From Balamuthia mandrillaris (taxonomy: Eukaryota; Discosea; Longamoebia; Balamuthiidae): a stretch of 30,000 nucleotides of DNA. This document shows, piece after piece, positions 22,706 to 30,000 of this stretch (positions within the stretch are counted from its first letter, which is position 1; each line of letters begins with the position of its first letter). A program made the position numbers and the translations under genes. The notes below the pieces were generated by a model. The model made no database searches, was not told where the DNA came from, and was given only the letters and a program-made list of their open reading frames with translations. Where the stretch lies: positions 1 to 30,000 of the forward strand of contig JAVKOQ010000028.1 of assembly GCA_031835245.1 (NCBI GenBank), written 5' to 3'.

Positions 22706-22804
22706 GGCCCTTCCCAGAGTCGAACTGGGACCTCCCTCTGTAAAGGAATTGACTTGATCGGTAAATCATTGCAGGGGCGTGATGCCAACTTACACCAAAG
22801 GGCC
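22706..22804 (-). tRNA. Intron-containing tRNA-like gene, copy 1
   Basis: On the minus strand: acceptor GGCCCTT pairs perfectly with AAGGGCC. An A-box-like TGGTGTAAGTTGG, a D-arm GTGT...TCAC and a T-arm CCCAG-TTCGACT-CTGGG follow. At 99 nt, an intron of about 27 nt is implied in the anticodon loop. Anticodon stem CCCCT faces AGAGG, leaving one C-A mismatch that copy 2 lacks. A run of 12 T about 19 nt past the 3' end suits Pol III termination. The anticodon cannot be assigned: with the intron at the usual place after position 37 the loop starts GCAATG, which lacks U33. A GCA (Cys) reading would need a shifted stem. Confidence 0.68.
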
Positions 22805-23333
22805 TTTTAACAACAACAAGATAACAAATAACCTTGCTCACAGATGGCTGATGGCCGGCGTCGCTTTTTACTTGGTTGCTTTGCTGGGCGAGGTCAGCAT
22901 TATGGGAACAGCAACACGTGTTCACCGAAATGGAATTCCATTCCTGCCGACACAACATTACTCCCCTCCTTCTCGTCCAAGAACTCGTTGTAGTCTCTTC
23001 ATTTCTCTCCTGGGGCCACCACACTTGTGTACTTTAAGTTCCTTTGTGGTGGTGGTTGTATCGGTTCCGTAGCGCAGGCCTGAGGTGTGTTGGTTGAAAG
23101 GAACGATTAAGTGTGTCCAGAGATTCTCCCATAGTGGTTAGAATCTTCATTGGATGAGCATAATAAACCTAGGAAGTCTCTCTTTGTCAAGCTTCGAACC
23201 TTCACAGAGGGGAGAGTTCTTTTATTTTCACAACTCCACTCAAAAAAACATAACTTGGGCTATAAAGATTAATATTAATATTATAAAAGAACAAAAACCA
23301 GGTTTGGTTCTCGATTCGTTTCTCCGACCCATT
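22805..23333. other. Intergenic region with no supported gene
   Basis: Lies between the first tRNA-like gene and the 3' end of the cysteine-rich protein gene. I see no coding signal. A tRNA-like fragment at about 23126-23215 was considered and rejected. AT-rich sequence at 23260-23300 is probably the 3' flank of the gene at 23334. Confidence 0.5.
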
Positions 23334-23741
23334 TTACCAGGGGCAACGGAGGGGATCGATGTGAAGGACCTTGCTGACGCAGGGGCAGCAAGTGTGCCAG
23401 ACAGTGTTGCCAAGGCAGTCCTTGCAGGAGGTCTCCTCATGGCACTCGCGGGAGCAGCTCATGAGCTTGCTGGCGCACTTGGCAAGCAGGGCGGAGGGGC
23501 ATTGGTCGTCATCGGTAAGGCCTTGGAGGGCGTTGATGGGGGCCTCGAGGGAGGTCTCTCCGAGGAACCAGAGCTCGGCGACAAGGTCCGCCAGCTCGGA
23601 GCACTGCTCGGGGGTGAGCAAGGGGAAGGCCTGCAAGCAGGCAGCCTCGGCATTGTTGCGGGTCTCACGGGTGATGACAGCGGCCTGGCAAGAAGCAAAC
23701 AGGGCCAGGGTGGCGACGATAACAATGGTAAGCTTGTTCAT
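23334..23741 (-). CDS. Small secreted cysteine-rich protein, family unknown
   Basis: Single-exon, 135 residues. The first ~20 residues are a clear signal peptide (MNKLTIVIVATLALFASCQA). The mature part holds 12 cysteines, in a cluster after residue 80 that includes SCSREC, SCKDC and TCCPC. The rest is helical and rich in A, L and E. Codons end overwhelmingly in G or C, unlike the neighbouring genes, which suggests high expression. A TATA-like CTTTTATT lies about 70 nt before the ATG (minus strand, 23811-23818). The 5' leader is rich in CAA repeats. I do not recognise the family. An extracellular or vacuolar disulphide-rich protein is the safe reading. The stop codon is followed directly by AAA. 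Confidence 0.78.
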   Translation of the reverse strand: MNKLTIVIVATLALFASCQAAVITRETRNNAEAACLQAFPLLTPEQCSELADLVAELWFLGETSLEAPINALQGLTDDDQCPSALLAKCASKLMSCSRECHEETSCKDCLGNTVWHTCCPCVSKVLHIDPLRCPW

Positions 23742-24304
23742 TGTTGTTGTTGTGTGGTTGTGCTTGTTTGCTGTTTGTTGGAAGTAACAAAAATGTTAGA
23801 ATGTACCCAAATAAAAGGAGGCGATGAGTTGAGCTTTCGTGCCCGTCGTGCATGGCACGAAATTAGAACGTGGCGTTTGACCAATGTAATGCCGGGGCAG
23901 CCAACAACAGCGCGACACATCAGCCTGCTTCATTACGGTTTACAATAAAGGAGCAGATGCGCAATGAATCGGCAATCCAATATGAGAAAATTTGATCTGC
24001 ACGGCAACAAAACGGCCCAATGTAAACCTCAGCGGTACAAAAGTCCGTGCCCTGCCTTCTGTGTTCATGTTTCGGCGCAAAGGGTCCTTTCCAACGGGAT
24101 AAAGGAGCGAATTTCGCGTCACATTGTTGTACAACAGCGTACGAGGCAGTTGTTCTGTTACCATCCTCTTTAGTCTTTCATTTTAGCAAGTTTTTGCTTG
24201 TTAGTCAAAGTTTAAGCATGAACACGAATAAAAGAAAAAACAAGGCGAGGATGAAGAGAATAACCAGGCCATGCAGAATTTAAAATACAAAAAACAAAAG
24301 CATC
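23742..24304. promoter_or_regulatory. Upstream region of the cysteine-rich protein gene
   Basis: No gene supported. The proximal part has the CAA-rich leader and a TATA-like element at 23811-23818 (minus strand). The short inverted repeat CGTGC-CAT-type at 23848-23860 and other small palindromes are too weak to name. The right end carries the T runs (minus strand) that follow the second tRNA-like gene. Confidence 0.45.
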
Positions 24305-24403
24305 GGCCCTTCCCAGAGTCGAACTGGGACCTCCCCCTGTAAAGGATTGAGTTAAGCCGTTAAATCATTGCAGGGGCGTGATGCCAACTTACACCAAAGG
24401 GCC
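24305..24403 (-). tRNA. Intron-containing tRNA-like gene, copy 2
   Basis: Same length and arms as the copy at 22706. Nearly all differences lie in about 15 nt in the middle of the presumed intron. The only other one is a base that restores a perfect anticodon stem (CCCCT with AGGGG, extended by G-C). T runs begin 5 nt past the 3' end on the minus strand, fitting Pol III termination. TTTTATATAGC lies about 10-20 nt upstream. The tight conservation of arms with a drifting intron argues for a working gene rather than a recent duplicate. The anticodon is not assignable, for the same reason as copy 1. Confidence 0.72.
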
Positions 24404-24747
24404 TGGAAAGAAAGCTATATAAAACAAAAACTTTCCACTCCACCCTTTCTTGCAATCCATCTGCCTTATCAACGCCAAACGTGTCTTGTTTCCTTGCCAT
24501 TGTGGTTCCTGGATGTTAACTATTAGGTTGCGTGCCGCAATGTATTTTCTATTATAATTAGCAATATTAGGTTGTGAAAGGAGCTTGTCCTTCCTATTAG
24601 GTTGAATGCGTTAATGTACCATCTATTAGATTTATCAGTAGGAACTAGATTGGTAACTATTGGTTGTATCACCTATTTTTATGACCTGATATGAGGTTGG
24701 GAAATGTTCTGAAACTACTATTAGGTTTAAAAGAAAGAAAAGAAAAG
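24404..24747. promoter_or_regulatory. Upstream region of the Rpp21-like gene
   Basis: Contains TATATAAAA near 24415-24423 and the TATTAGGTT repeat cluster listed separately. No gene supported. Two regulatory readings are open: promoter of the plus-strand gene at 24748, or 5' flank of the minus-strand tRNA-like gene. Confidence 0.45.
24521..24727 (+). repeat. Cluster of TATTAGGTT nonamers upstream of the Rpp21-like gene
   Basis: Exact copies at 24521-24529, 24565-24573, 24595-24603 and 24719-24727. Looser forms lie near 24627 (TATTAGATT), 24658 (TATTGGTTG) and 24691 (TATGAGGTT). All are on one strand and all lie within 230 bp before the start codon. Confidence 0.75.
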
Positions 24748-25033
24748 ATGAGCAGCAAAACGTCCACCCAGGCCAGGGAGGAGGAGAAAGAGGTCGTGGT
24801 GGCCCTGCGTACCAAGGAAGAGTCCATGACGCAGCTGGATTTCTTGTGGGAGGCGACCCACCTTTACGCCAGCACCAACCCTCAGCTAGCTCAATTCTAC
24901 GCGTATGTCTCTCCGCATCGATTCTCATCCTCACTTCATTCATTTCTCCTAAGCTTTTTTTTTTCTTTCTTTCTTTCAGATCCAAGCTGCACAAGTTAGC
25001 TTTTGAGAGTTCCATTGGTATCCACTGCTACTC

Positions 25034-25064
<31 letters not shown>

Positions 25065-26179
25065 CTGCTTGTGTACTGATTGATCGGCCGCTCAAGATCT
25101 TTCCAGCTCGGTGGCTTCTCGCTTCTGCTCTTTCTGCGGGGCGTTCTTCGTGGTGGGGGGCAACTGCCACGTCCGTCTTCGCCCTCTCCGCGAGTGCTCC
25201 GCCCGAACGCTCTCCTCCCTGCAGGCCCAAAAGCGCCGACAGCAGCAGCCACCCTCCTCGCTGGCCCAAAAACTTGCGAGCGAGAGCTCCTCTTCCTCGG
25301 CCTCCTCGGATGTTCAAAAGATGGTGGAAGAACTTCGCCTTCAAACGTTGTCCAAGACGGCCAAACGACGTATGAAGAGAAAGCAGCAGGCAGCGGCTGA
25401 TGCGGAGGGCGGCAGCACTAACAACAAACAACCGCACAGCAAAAACAAACAGAGCAGCTCATCTTGTGCCAATGTCCTGGTATGCTCTTTTATTTCCTGC
25501 TTTTTGGTTTCTTCTTTCTTCGTCATTCTTTCTTCGTCTTTCTTTCTTTCTTGTCCCTTCTTTCTTGTCGTTTCTTTCTTGTCGTTTCTTTCTTGTCGTT
25601 TCTTTCTTGTCGTTTCTTTCTTGCGTTTCTTTCTTGCGTTTCTTTCTTTCTTTCTTTCTTTCTTTTCTTTTCTTTCTTCTTTCTTCTGTCTTCTTTCTTT
25701 CTTATTCGTTCTTCCTTCCTTCTTCCTTGTTAACGTGAATAGCAAACATCCAATAGTGTTATCACTGCCTACTCTGCGACAAGTTGACCTGTTTCGAAGG
25801 CACTGCCAAGCATCATGTCCGCCTCAAACATAAAGAACAGCGAGAACTAGAAAAAGCGAGAGCGAAAGCACAAGAAAAAACAACACAAATGTTACCTCCG
25901 CCTTCGTTACTCCACATTACAGACGATACAAAAGTCACCGAAACGAACAGCAATAACAACAACAAGAAACGAAAATTGGAAGAAGAAAACGAAGAAAAGA
26001 AGAAGCAGAAAAAGAAGACAACGAAACAACAACAAAACAAGAAGAAAAGTTCGCAATTGAAAGGCCTGTTGCAAAATAGTGCGCTCCAACGGAAGAACAT
26101 GCAGCAACAACAAAGCACGAAACAAAAAGAAGAAAGAGGAGGTGGACTGTACGCTTTTCTCCAGTCGCTCAACAATTGA
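24748..26179 (+). CDS. Rpp21/Snm1/Rpr2-type RNase P/MRP zinc-ribbon protein
   Basis: Exons 24748-24902, 24980-25017, 25097-25479, 25757-26179; phases agree; 332 residues. An N-terminal helical segment (TQLDFLWEATHLYA) is followed by the zinc ribbon of the Rpr2/Snm1/Rpp21 family: C75 and C78 in ARFCSFCG-type context (here SRFCSFCGAFFVVGGN), then a second cysteine pair in VLCYHCLLCDKLTCFEG (C196, C199). Family members are protein subunits of RNase P, which trims tRNA 5' ends, or of RNase MRP, which acts on pre-rRNA. The sequence does not decide which. It is longer than the usual 150-200 residues because of a low-complexity insert between the cysteine pairs and a lysine/glutamine-rich C-terminus. 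An in-frame ATG at 24691 is possible but lies between promoter-like repeats. Confidence 0.8.
25553..25720 (+). repeat. TTTCTTTCTTGTCG tandem repeat and CTTT-rich tract in an intron
   Basis: Several near-perfect 14-bp units (about 25553-25618), then shorter TTTCTTTCTTGCG units and CTTT runs. They fill the 277-nt third intron of the Rpp21-like gene and make it the longest of that gene. The sense strand is almost wholly pyrimidine. Confidence 0.85.
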
Positions 26180-26241
26180 ACAGTGCTTTACTTCTTTTTG
26201 GATGCTCTCACCTTCTCTCGTTCGTTTGATTTTGTTGCGTT

Positions 26242-29063
26242 TTATTGGTGAGGAAGAATGCTCCAAGGAACAACGATAGTTCCATCGTGTCCGATGCGAA
26301 GCTCATCCGAGACACGAACGGAGAGACCTTGCATCAAAGGCGCAAGTTCGCTGGAGTAACGCCGCAACGTGAAGCAACATTCGGTCATGTCTTCTGATGT
26401 GATGTTGTCCGCTTGCAGCAATTCTCTGACGCGAAGACTTCTTTTCACCAGTATTCTTTTGTTTTTTGTTGGTGAAAGTGAAAAGAAGAGAAAGCAAGAA
26501 TGAGGATAGAAAGAACAACATACCGCAACTGGGTTTCTCTGGCACGAAGGTCATCTAGCACTTGTTGGGCGTGACTTGCCTTTCTGCCATTGCGCCGTGC
26601 CCATTCTACTATATCTTCTGCTTTACATGTGGTTGGTATCGAGAGCACTCCTACGCCATGGTCCATCACGAACCGATTCCAACCTCCTCCTTTTACCTGG
26701 AGGGGAGGCGCTTAAATATTAAAAAAGGAGTCGGTATAGCAGCAGAAAAAAGAATGGATAGCAGTTACCACAATCGAAATGTTTGAAGGCAGTTGGGTGT
26801 CGTTTGAGAAAAGTTGGGGACCAAGCGCCTCTCTAACACAATCATAAAGTTAGTAAACATAGAGGAAGAGGAAGAGCAAGAGCAAGAGCAAGAGCAAGAG
26901 CAAGAGCAAGAGCAAGAGCAAGAGCAAGAGCAAGAGCAAGAGCAAGAGCAAGAGCAAGAGCAAGAGCAAGAGCAAGAGCAAGAGCAAGAGCAAGAGCAAG
27001 AGCAAGAGCAAGGAGAACAAGGAGTGCAATACAGTTCAGCTTCTATCCGACGCAAAAAAAGAGCATAGCTGAAAGGATTGATGGTTGTGTAGTCGGCACA
27101 AAAATAGCGAAATCCAAGGCGCTCTGCCAACGAAGCTTCCTTCAACCGAGTAACTTTGAACTCTTCTCTCTGTCGTCTGACTCTATCGAGTTCGATGCTG
27201 AGAAGAACTTTGCTCCAACTCTGAATAAAGTTGTGGTCGTTTACCATCGAGTCGAGAAAGATTCTTCCGAACGCGTCTTCATAGAGTTTACCTTCCTCTT
27301 TTATGTTAAAAGAAGAAGTTTAGAGCAAAAGACGAGAGACAACAAAACGAACAGACAAGAAAGAGGTGAAAGACAAACCAGAGACTTTGGAGAAGCAAAT
27401 GTTGCAGTCAGTGAGATCAAGTGGCTGCTCGTTGAGTTGGATGTGGTCAAACACAATGACCAACTTCTTCATCAAGTCCAACTGTCGAGCTGGGTCGTTG
27501 AGTTCCTCTCTACCAAAAGTGACTTTGAGGCCTCGTTGCTGTGACATCAACACGTATCGATGAAGGGCTACCTCTCTTTCTATGCGTCGTACGTCTTCTT
27601 TCTTCTTTTTTGCTTCGGTCAAGTGGTGACTTATAAACTCAACCAAGTCTTGAATGTTCACTGGACCTTTTTTATAAAGTTAACATTTTAGCGAAGAGTG
27701 GAGAATGAGGAAAGAAGCAGGAAGTAAGAAATATGAGAAAGAATAAATGCAGCATGTGGAGCGAAGACAAACTGAAAACAAACAAACAAGAACTACATTC
27801 AACCAACCGTGTTGAACATCAGAATAATACTGCTGCTGATCATTCTGGTTGAAAGCAGCAGCAGCACCTGCCACAGCCTCGTCCTCCGAGAGGCCAGATT
27901 GCGTCTCCAAGCCTTTGACCCCCTGCCAAAAGCCATGAAAGGAGAACTCCCTCTTCTCGTCCGTCTTGAAGATGGAGCCCGTTCGCTCGAACAGCGGCAG
28001 CAGTTGGGAGAGAATGTGTCGCTCTCTGCTTTTGCGAGTGTTGTGAGGGGTGGCATGAATGATGGCTTCCACTTTGGGGAGTTCTGTGGAGGATGATGAA
28101 GGAGACGCAGCATCAGAGGGAGTTGAAGCAGAAGAAAGAAGATAGAATTCGAGAGAATAGGTTTTGTTGCTGGAGACGTGGACTTCGGGAGGACGTTTGA
28201 TGTCGTCGAGAAAGTTGTGGAGAGCTTGTAATGATTTGCTGTTGACGTCCTGTTGGGTCATGTTGTGAGAAGCAGAGAAGAGAACGAGAAGGACAACGAG
28301 AGCAATGGAAGAGAAGAGAAAAAAGAAAAGAGAAGAGAACGACGAAAATAAGAGAAGAGAACGACGAAGAGAAGAGAAGAGAAGAGAACGACGAAGAGAA
28401 GAGAAGAGAACGACGAAGAGAAGAGAACGACGAAGAGAAGAGAACGAGAAGAGAAGAGAACGATGAAGAGAACGATGAAGAGAAGAGAAGAGAAGAGAAC
28501 GACGAAGAGAAGAGAACGATGAAGAGAACGATGAAGAGAAGAGAAGAGAAACGACGAAAAGAAGAGAAGAGAACGACGAAGAGAAGAGAACGATGAAGAG
28601 AACGATGAAGAGAAGAGAAGCAGAGAATGAGGAGAAAGCTTAACCTGGTGTTGAGGATAGTCAGAAAAGAGGTCCGGTGAACCATCAGCAAGAAGCGATT
28701 GAGCAGCGCCTTGAGGGTCGGTCTCTTTGGCTCTCCTCCTTGCTGGGCGGCGGTGCTCGTTGCATACGTTCTGTTCATATCTTCGAAGCCACCAAACAGC
28801 CTTTGCGAGGGGCAAAAGCGAAGAAACGGAGAAGAGGGAGGAAGAGCATGACCCCATTTCAGACGGCGTGCTGCCGAGGGGCAAGATCTATGGAGCAGCG
28901 CTCTGGCGGGTGTTGGTTTCGCCCAAGAGAGAGCTGAGCCTGAGAGGCGGATCGACCTGGATCGTCGCACAGCGGTGGTGGAACAAAAGACAGAAAAAGA
29001 AGAGGAGGAGAGGGAGGAGGAGGAGGTCACCACAGAGAAGATATTTTTTTCGTTTCTTTTCAT
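26242..29063 (-). CDS. TCAIM-like mitochondrial protein (DUF4460/DUF4461)
   Basis: Exons on the minus strand: 28645-29063, 27808-28249, 27379-27666, 27033-27297, 26769-26832, 26524-26696, 26242-26440; about 616 residues. The N-terminus is rich in S and R and holds NRTYATS, a typical RxY/A mitochondrial cleavage context. The conserved start TLKALLNRFLLMVH, then PDLFSDYPQHQ, continuing into DVNSKSLQALHNFLDDI, matches the J-domain-like opening of TCAIM and its plant and protist relatives. The end GHDGTIVVPWSI also fits. The family is mitochondrial but its biochemical role is poorly known. Junctions 2-7 are phase-consistent. In exon 1, the MVH and PDLF halves lie in different frames, so one base seems to be missing at 28675-28676. 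The start ATG at 29063 is chosen to include a presequence; the next is 28778. The stop overlaps AATAAA. Confidence 0.75.
26874..27011. repeat. (GAGCAA)23 hexanucleotide repeat in an intron
   Basis: Twenty-three perfect units inside the 200-nt intron 26833-27032 of the TCAIM-like gene. The sense strand reads (TTGCTC)n. A branch-point-like TACTAAC follows near the 3' splice site (RC of about 26847-26853). Confidence 0.95.
28262..28630. repeat. Degenerate satellite in the first intron of the TCAIM-like gene
   Basis: Irregular tandem mixtures of AGAAGAGAACGACGA, AGAGAACGATGA and AGAAGAG units. They make up almost the whole 395-nt intron 28250-28644, and are CT-rich on the sense strand. There are no unique spacers, so it is not a CRISPR array. 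Confidence 0.9.
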
Positions 29064-29315
29064 CTTTTCTTTGTTTTCATTTTTTAATGTTGTGGCACAT
29101 TCCGATCATACTATGCATACTTTGAATATATTAAATGCTTGAGTGACTTCTAATTTTTTAAATTCCAATCATTCCTTGTCTTTGTTTTTCAATTGGTAGA
29201 TCATCTGACAGTCGACATAAAAACTTATAAAAAAAAGAAGGAGGGAGATCGTGCTGTTTTTTTCCTTCTTCATCTCTCTCTCTCTCTCTCTCTCTCTTCT
29301 TTTTTTTTGAAAGTG
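29064..29315. promoter_or_regulatory. Shared promoter region of two divergent mitochondrial-protein genes
   Basis: Only 252 bp separate the ATGs of the TCAIM-like gene (minus) and the OXA1-like gene (plus). The segment is AT-rich in the middle (29085-29165) and ends in a (CT)n tract at about 29272-29296 before the OXA1 start. No named element could be identified. Confidence 0.55.
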
Positions 29316-30000
29316 ATGTATCGGCAAAGAGAAGTGTTGGTTCCTTTGGTGCCGTTGGGCTCTGCCTTTCGGCTGGTTGGCAGTGGCATTGGTGTCCGCT
29401 CTCTTTGCCGGAGCTCACCGCTAGGATTTGTTTCACAACAGCAACAGCTTTGCGGCAATCAACGCTCTTATTCTTCTTCCCTTCTTCGCAGTGCTTCCTT
29501 CTCTTCCTCCAACATCGCTCTCTCCGAACCCACCACCCGAAGAAGAACACACTCCCGCTTCCCTGGTGCTTCCAGCCTTGGCTTCTTCCCTACCACTGCT
29601 CAACTCCATCTTTCTTCCCGCCTCTATTCCACCTCCGACCCTGAAAATTCTCCTCTTCCTCCTTCTTTTGCTTCTCCTGATGAGGTTCTCTCTCTCTCTC
29701 TCCTCTTTTCTTTTGTTGTTAATCGATCAACTCACATTTGAACTGCTGAAAAAAAATATAAAATAAAAAGGAAGCACTTGACCTCAACCCCGAATGGCTT
29801 CGTCCTGGCACTCCAGTTGGAGCAGAAGGAGGGTCTAAAGTGCCGACCGGCCTGGACTGGAACGCTTTGGCCCCGGAGGCCTCCACCTCCTTAAGCGGCG
29901 GCGGCGAGGGTGGCTTTTTGAACAGCTTGCCCAACTACGTGATGGACGGGCTGGAGTGGGTCCACCTCACCACGGGCTGTCCTTGGTGGGGCACCATCGT
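29316..30000 (+). CDS. OXA1: OXA1-type mitochondrial inner-membrane insertase, N-terminal part
   Basis: Exon 1 is 29316-29684. Intron 29685-29770. Exon 2 runs from 29771 past the window edge. The first ~115 residues are rich in S, R and L with a likely presequence ending in SSRLYSTS, an RxY/S cleavage context. Exon 2 reaches YVMDGLEWVHLTTGCPWWGTIV, the entry to the first membrane segment of the YidC/Oxa1 family; the PWW is characteristic. Oxa1 inserts mitochondrially encoded and some imported proteins into the inner membrane. COX18 (OXA2) is the alternative, which the missing C-terminus would decide. The frame is also open upstream of the ATG, with a possible start at 29193, but that stretch is repeat-like. 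Confidence 0.75.

Noticed and set aside
23126-23215. tRNA-like sequence with TAGTGGTTAGAATC and TTCGAAC boxes
   Set aside because: The acceptor pairs only partly, the D-arm spacing is short and the T-stem does not pair.
26814-27068. Glutamate/glutamine-repeat protein on the plus strand, or cysteine/serine-repeat protein on the minus strand
   Set aside because: Both are translations of the intronic (GAGCAA)23 repeat. Splicing it out restores the TCAIM-like frame.
28262-28630. CRISPR-like array
   Set aside because: The repeats are contiguous, short and degenerate, with no unique spacers.
1-30000. LTR elements, LINEs, Polintons or other virus-like elements
   Set aside because: No reverse transcriptase, integrase, capsid or terminal-repeat signals were seen; the only mobile element is the IS607-like DNA transposon.

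Overview
The window is nuclear DNA of a unicellular eukaryote, probably a protist, at moderate GC. I could follow about 40 short spliceosomal introns (GT...AG, mostly 60-200 nt). Every host product is a recognisable eukaryotic type, apart from one secreted protein. I cannot name the species.

Layout. (1) About 370-2500: an IS607-family DNA transposon with a serine recombinase (TnpA) and a complete TnpB of the Fanzor2 kind, i.e. a predicted RNA-guided nuclease. It sits flush against the 3' end of a host gene. (2) 2522-4629, minus: a trehalose-phosphatase-like HAD protein, 3 exons. (3) 5805-20000, minus: a giant HECT ubiquitin ligase, 25 exons. Every junction is phase-consistent and the spliced frame is exactly 4001 codons including the stop. 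(4) 20700-22650, plus: an AAMP/Sqt1-type WD40 protein, 5 exons. (5) 22706-24403: two near-identical intron-bearing tRNA-like genes (minus) flanking a small secreted cysteine-rich protein (minus). (6) 24748-26179, plus: an Rpp21/Snm1/Rpr2-type RNase P/MRP zinc-ribbon protein, 4 exons. (7) 26242-29063, minus: a TCAIM-like mitochondrial protein, 7 exons, with one apparent one-base frame slip. (8) 29316 to the window edge, plus: the start of an OXA1-type mitochondrial insertase.

Genes are close together. The HECT/AAMP and TCAIM-like/OXA1 pairs are head-to-head and may share promoters. The Rpp21-like and TCAIM-like genes converge with 62 bp between their stops. Introns and 5' regions are full of microsatellites that are nearly always pyrimidine-rich on the sense strand of the host gene. 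The window therefore covers RNA processing, ribosome assembly, ubiquitin transfer and mitochondrial biogenesis, with one mobile element.

The most interesting candidate system is the IS607/Fanzor2-type element. All three RuvC acidic residues and both zinc-binding CxxC pairs are present. A perfect 10-bp hairpin overlaps the tnpB stop codon, where a guide (omega) RNA would end. A frame-neutral hexanucleotide expansion lies inside the tnpA/tnpB overlap.
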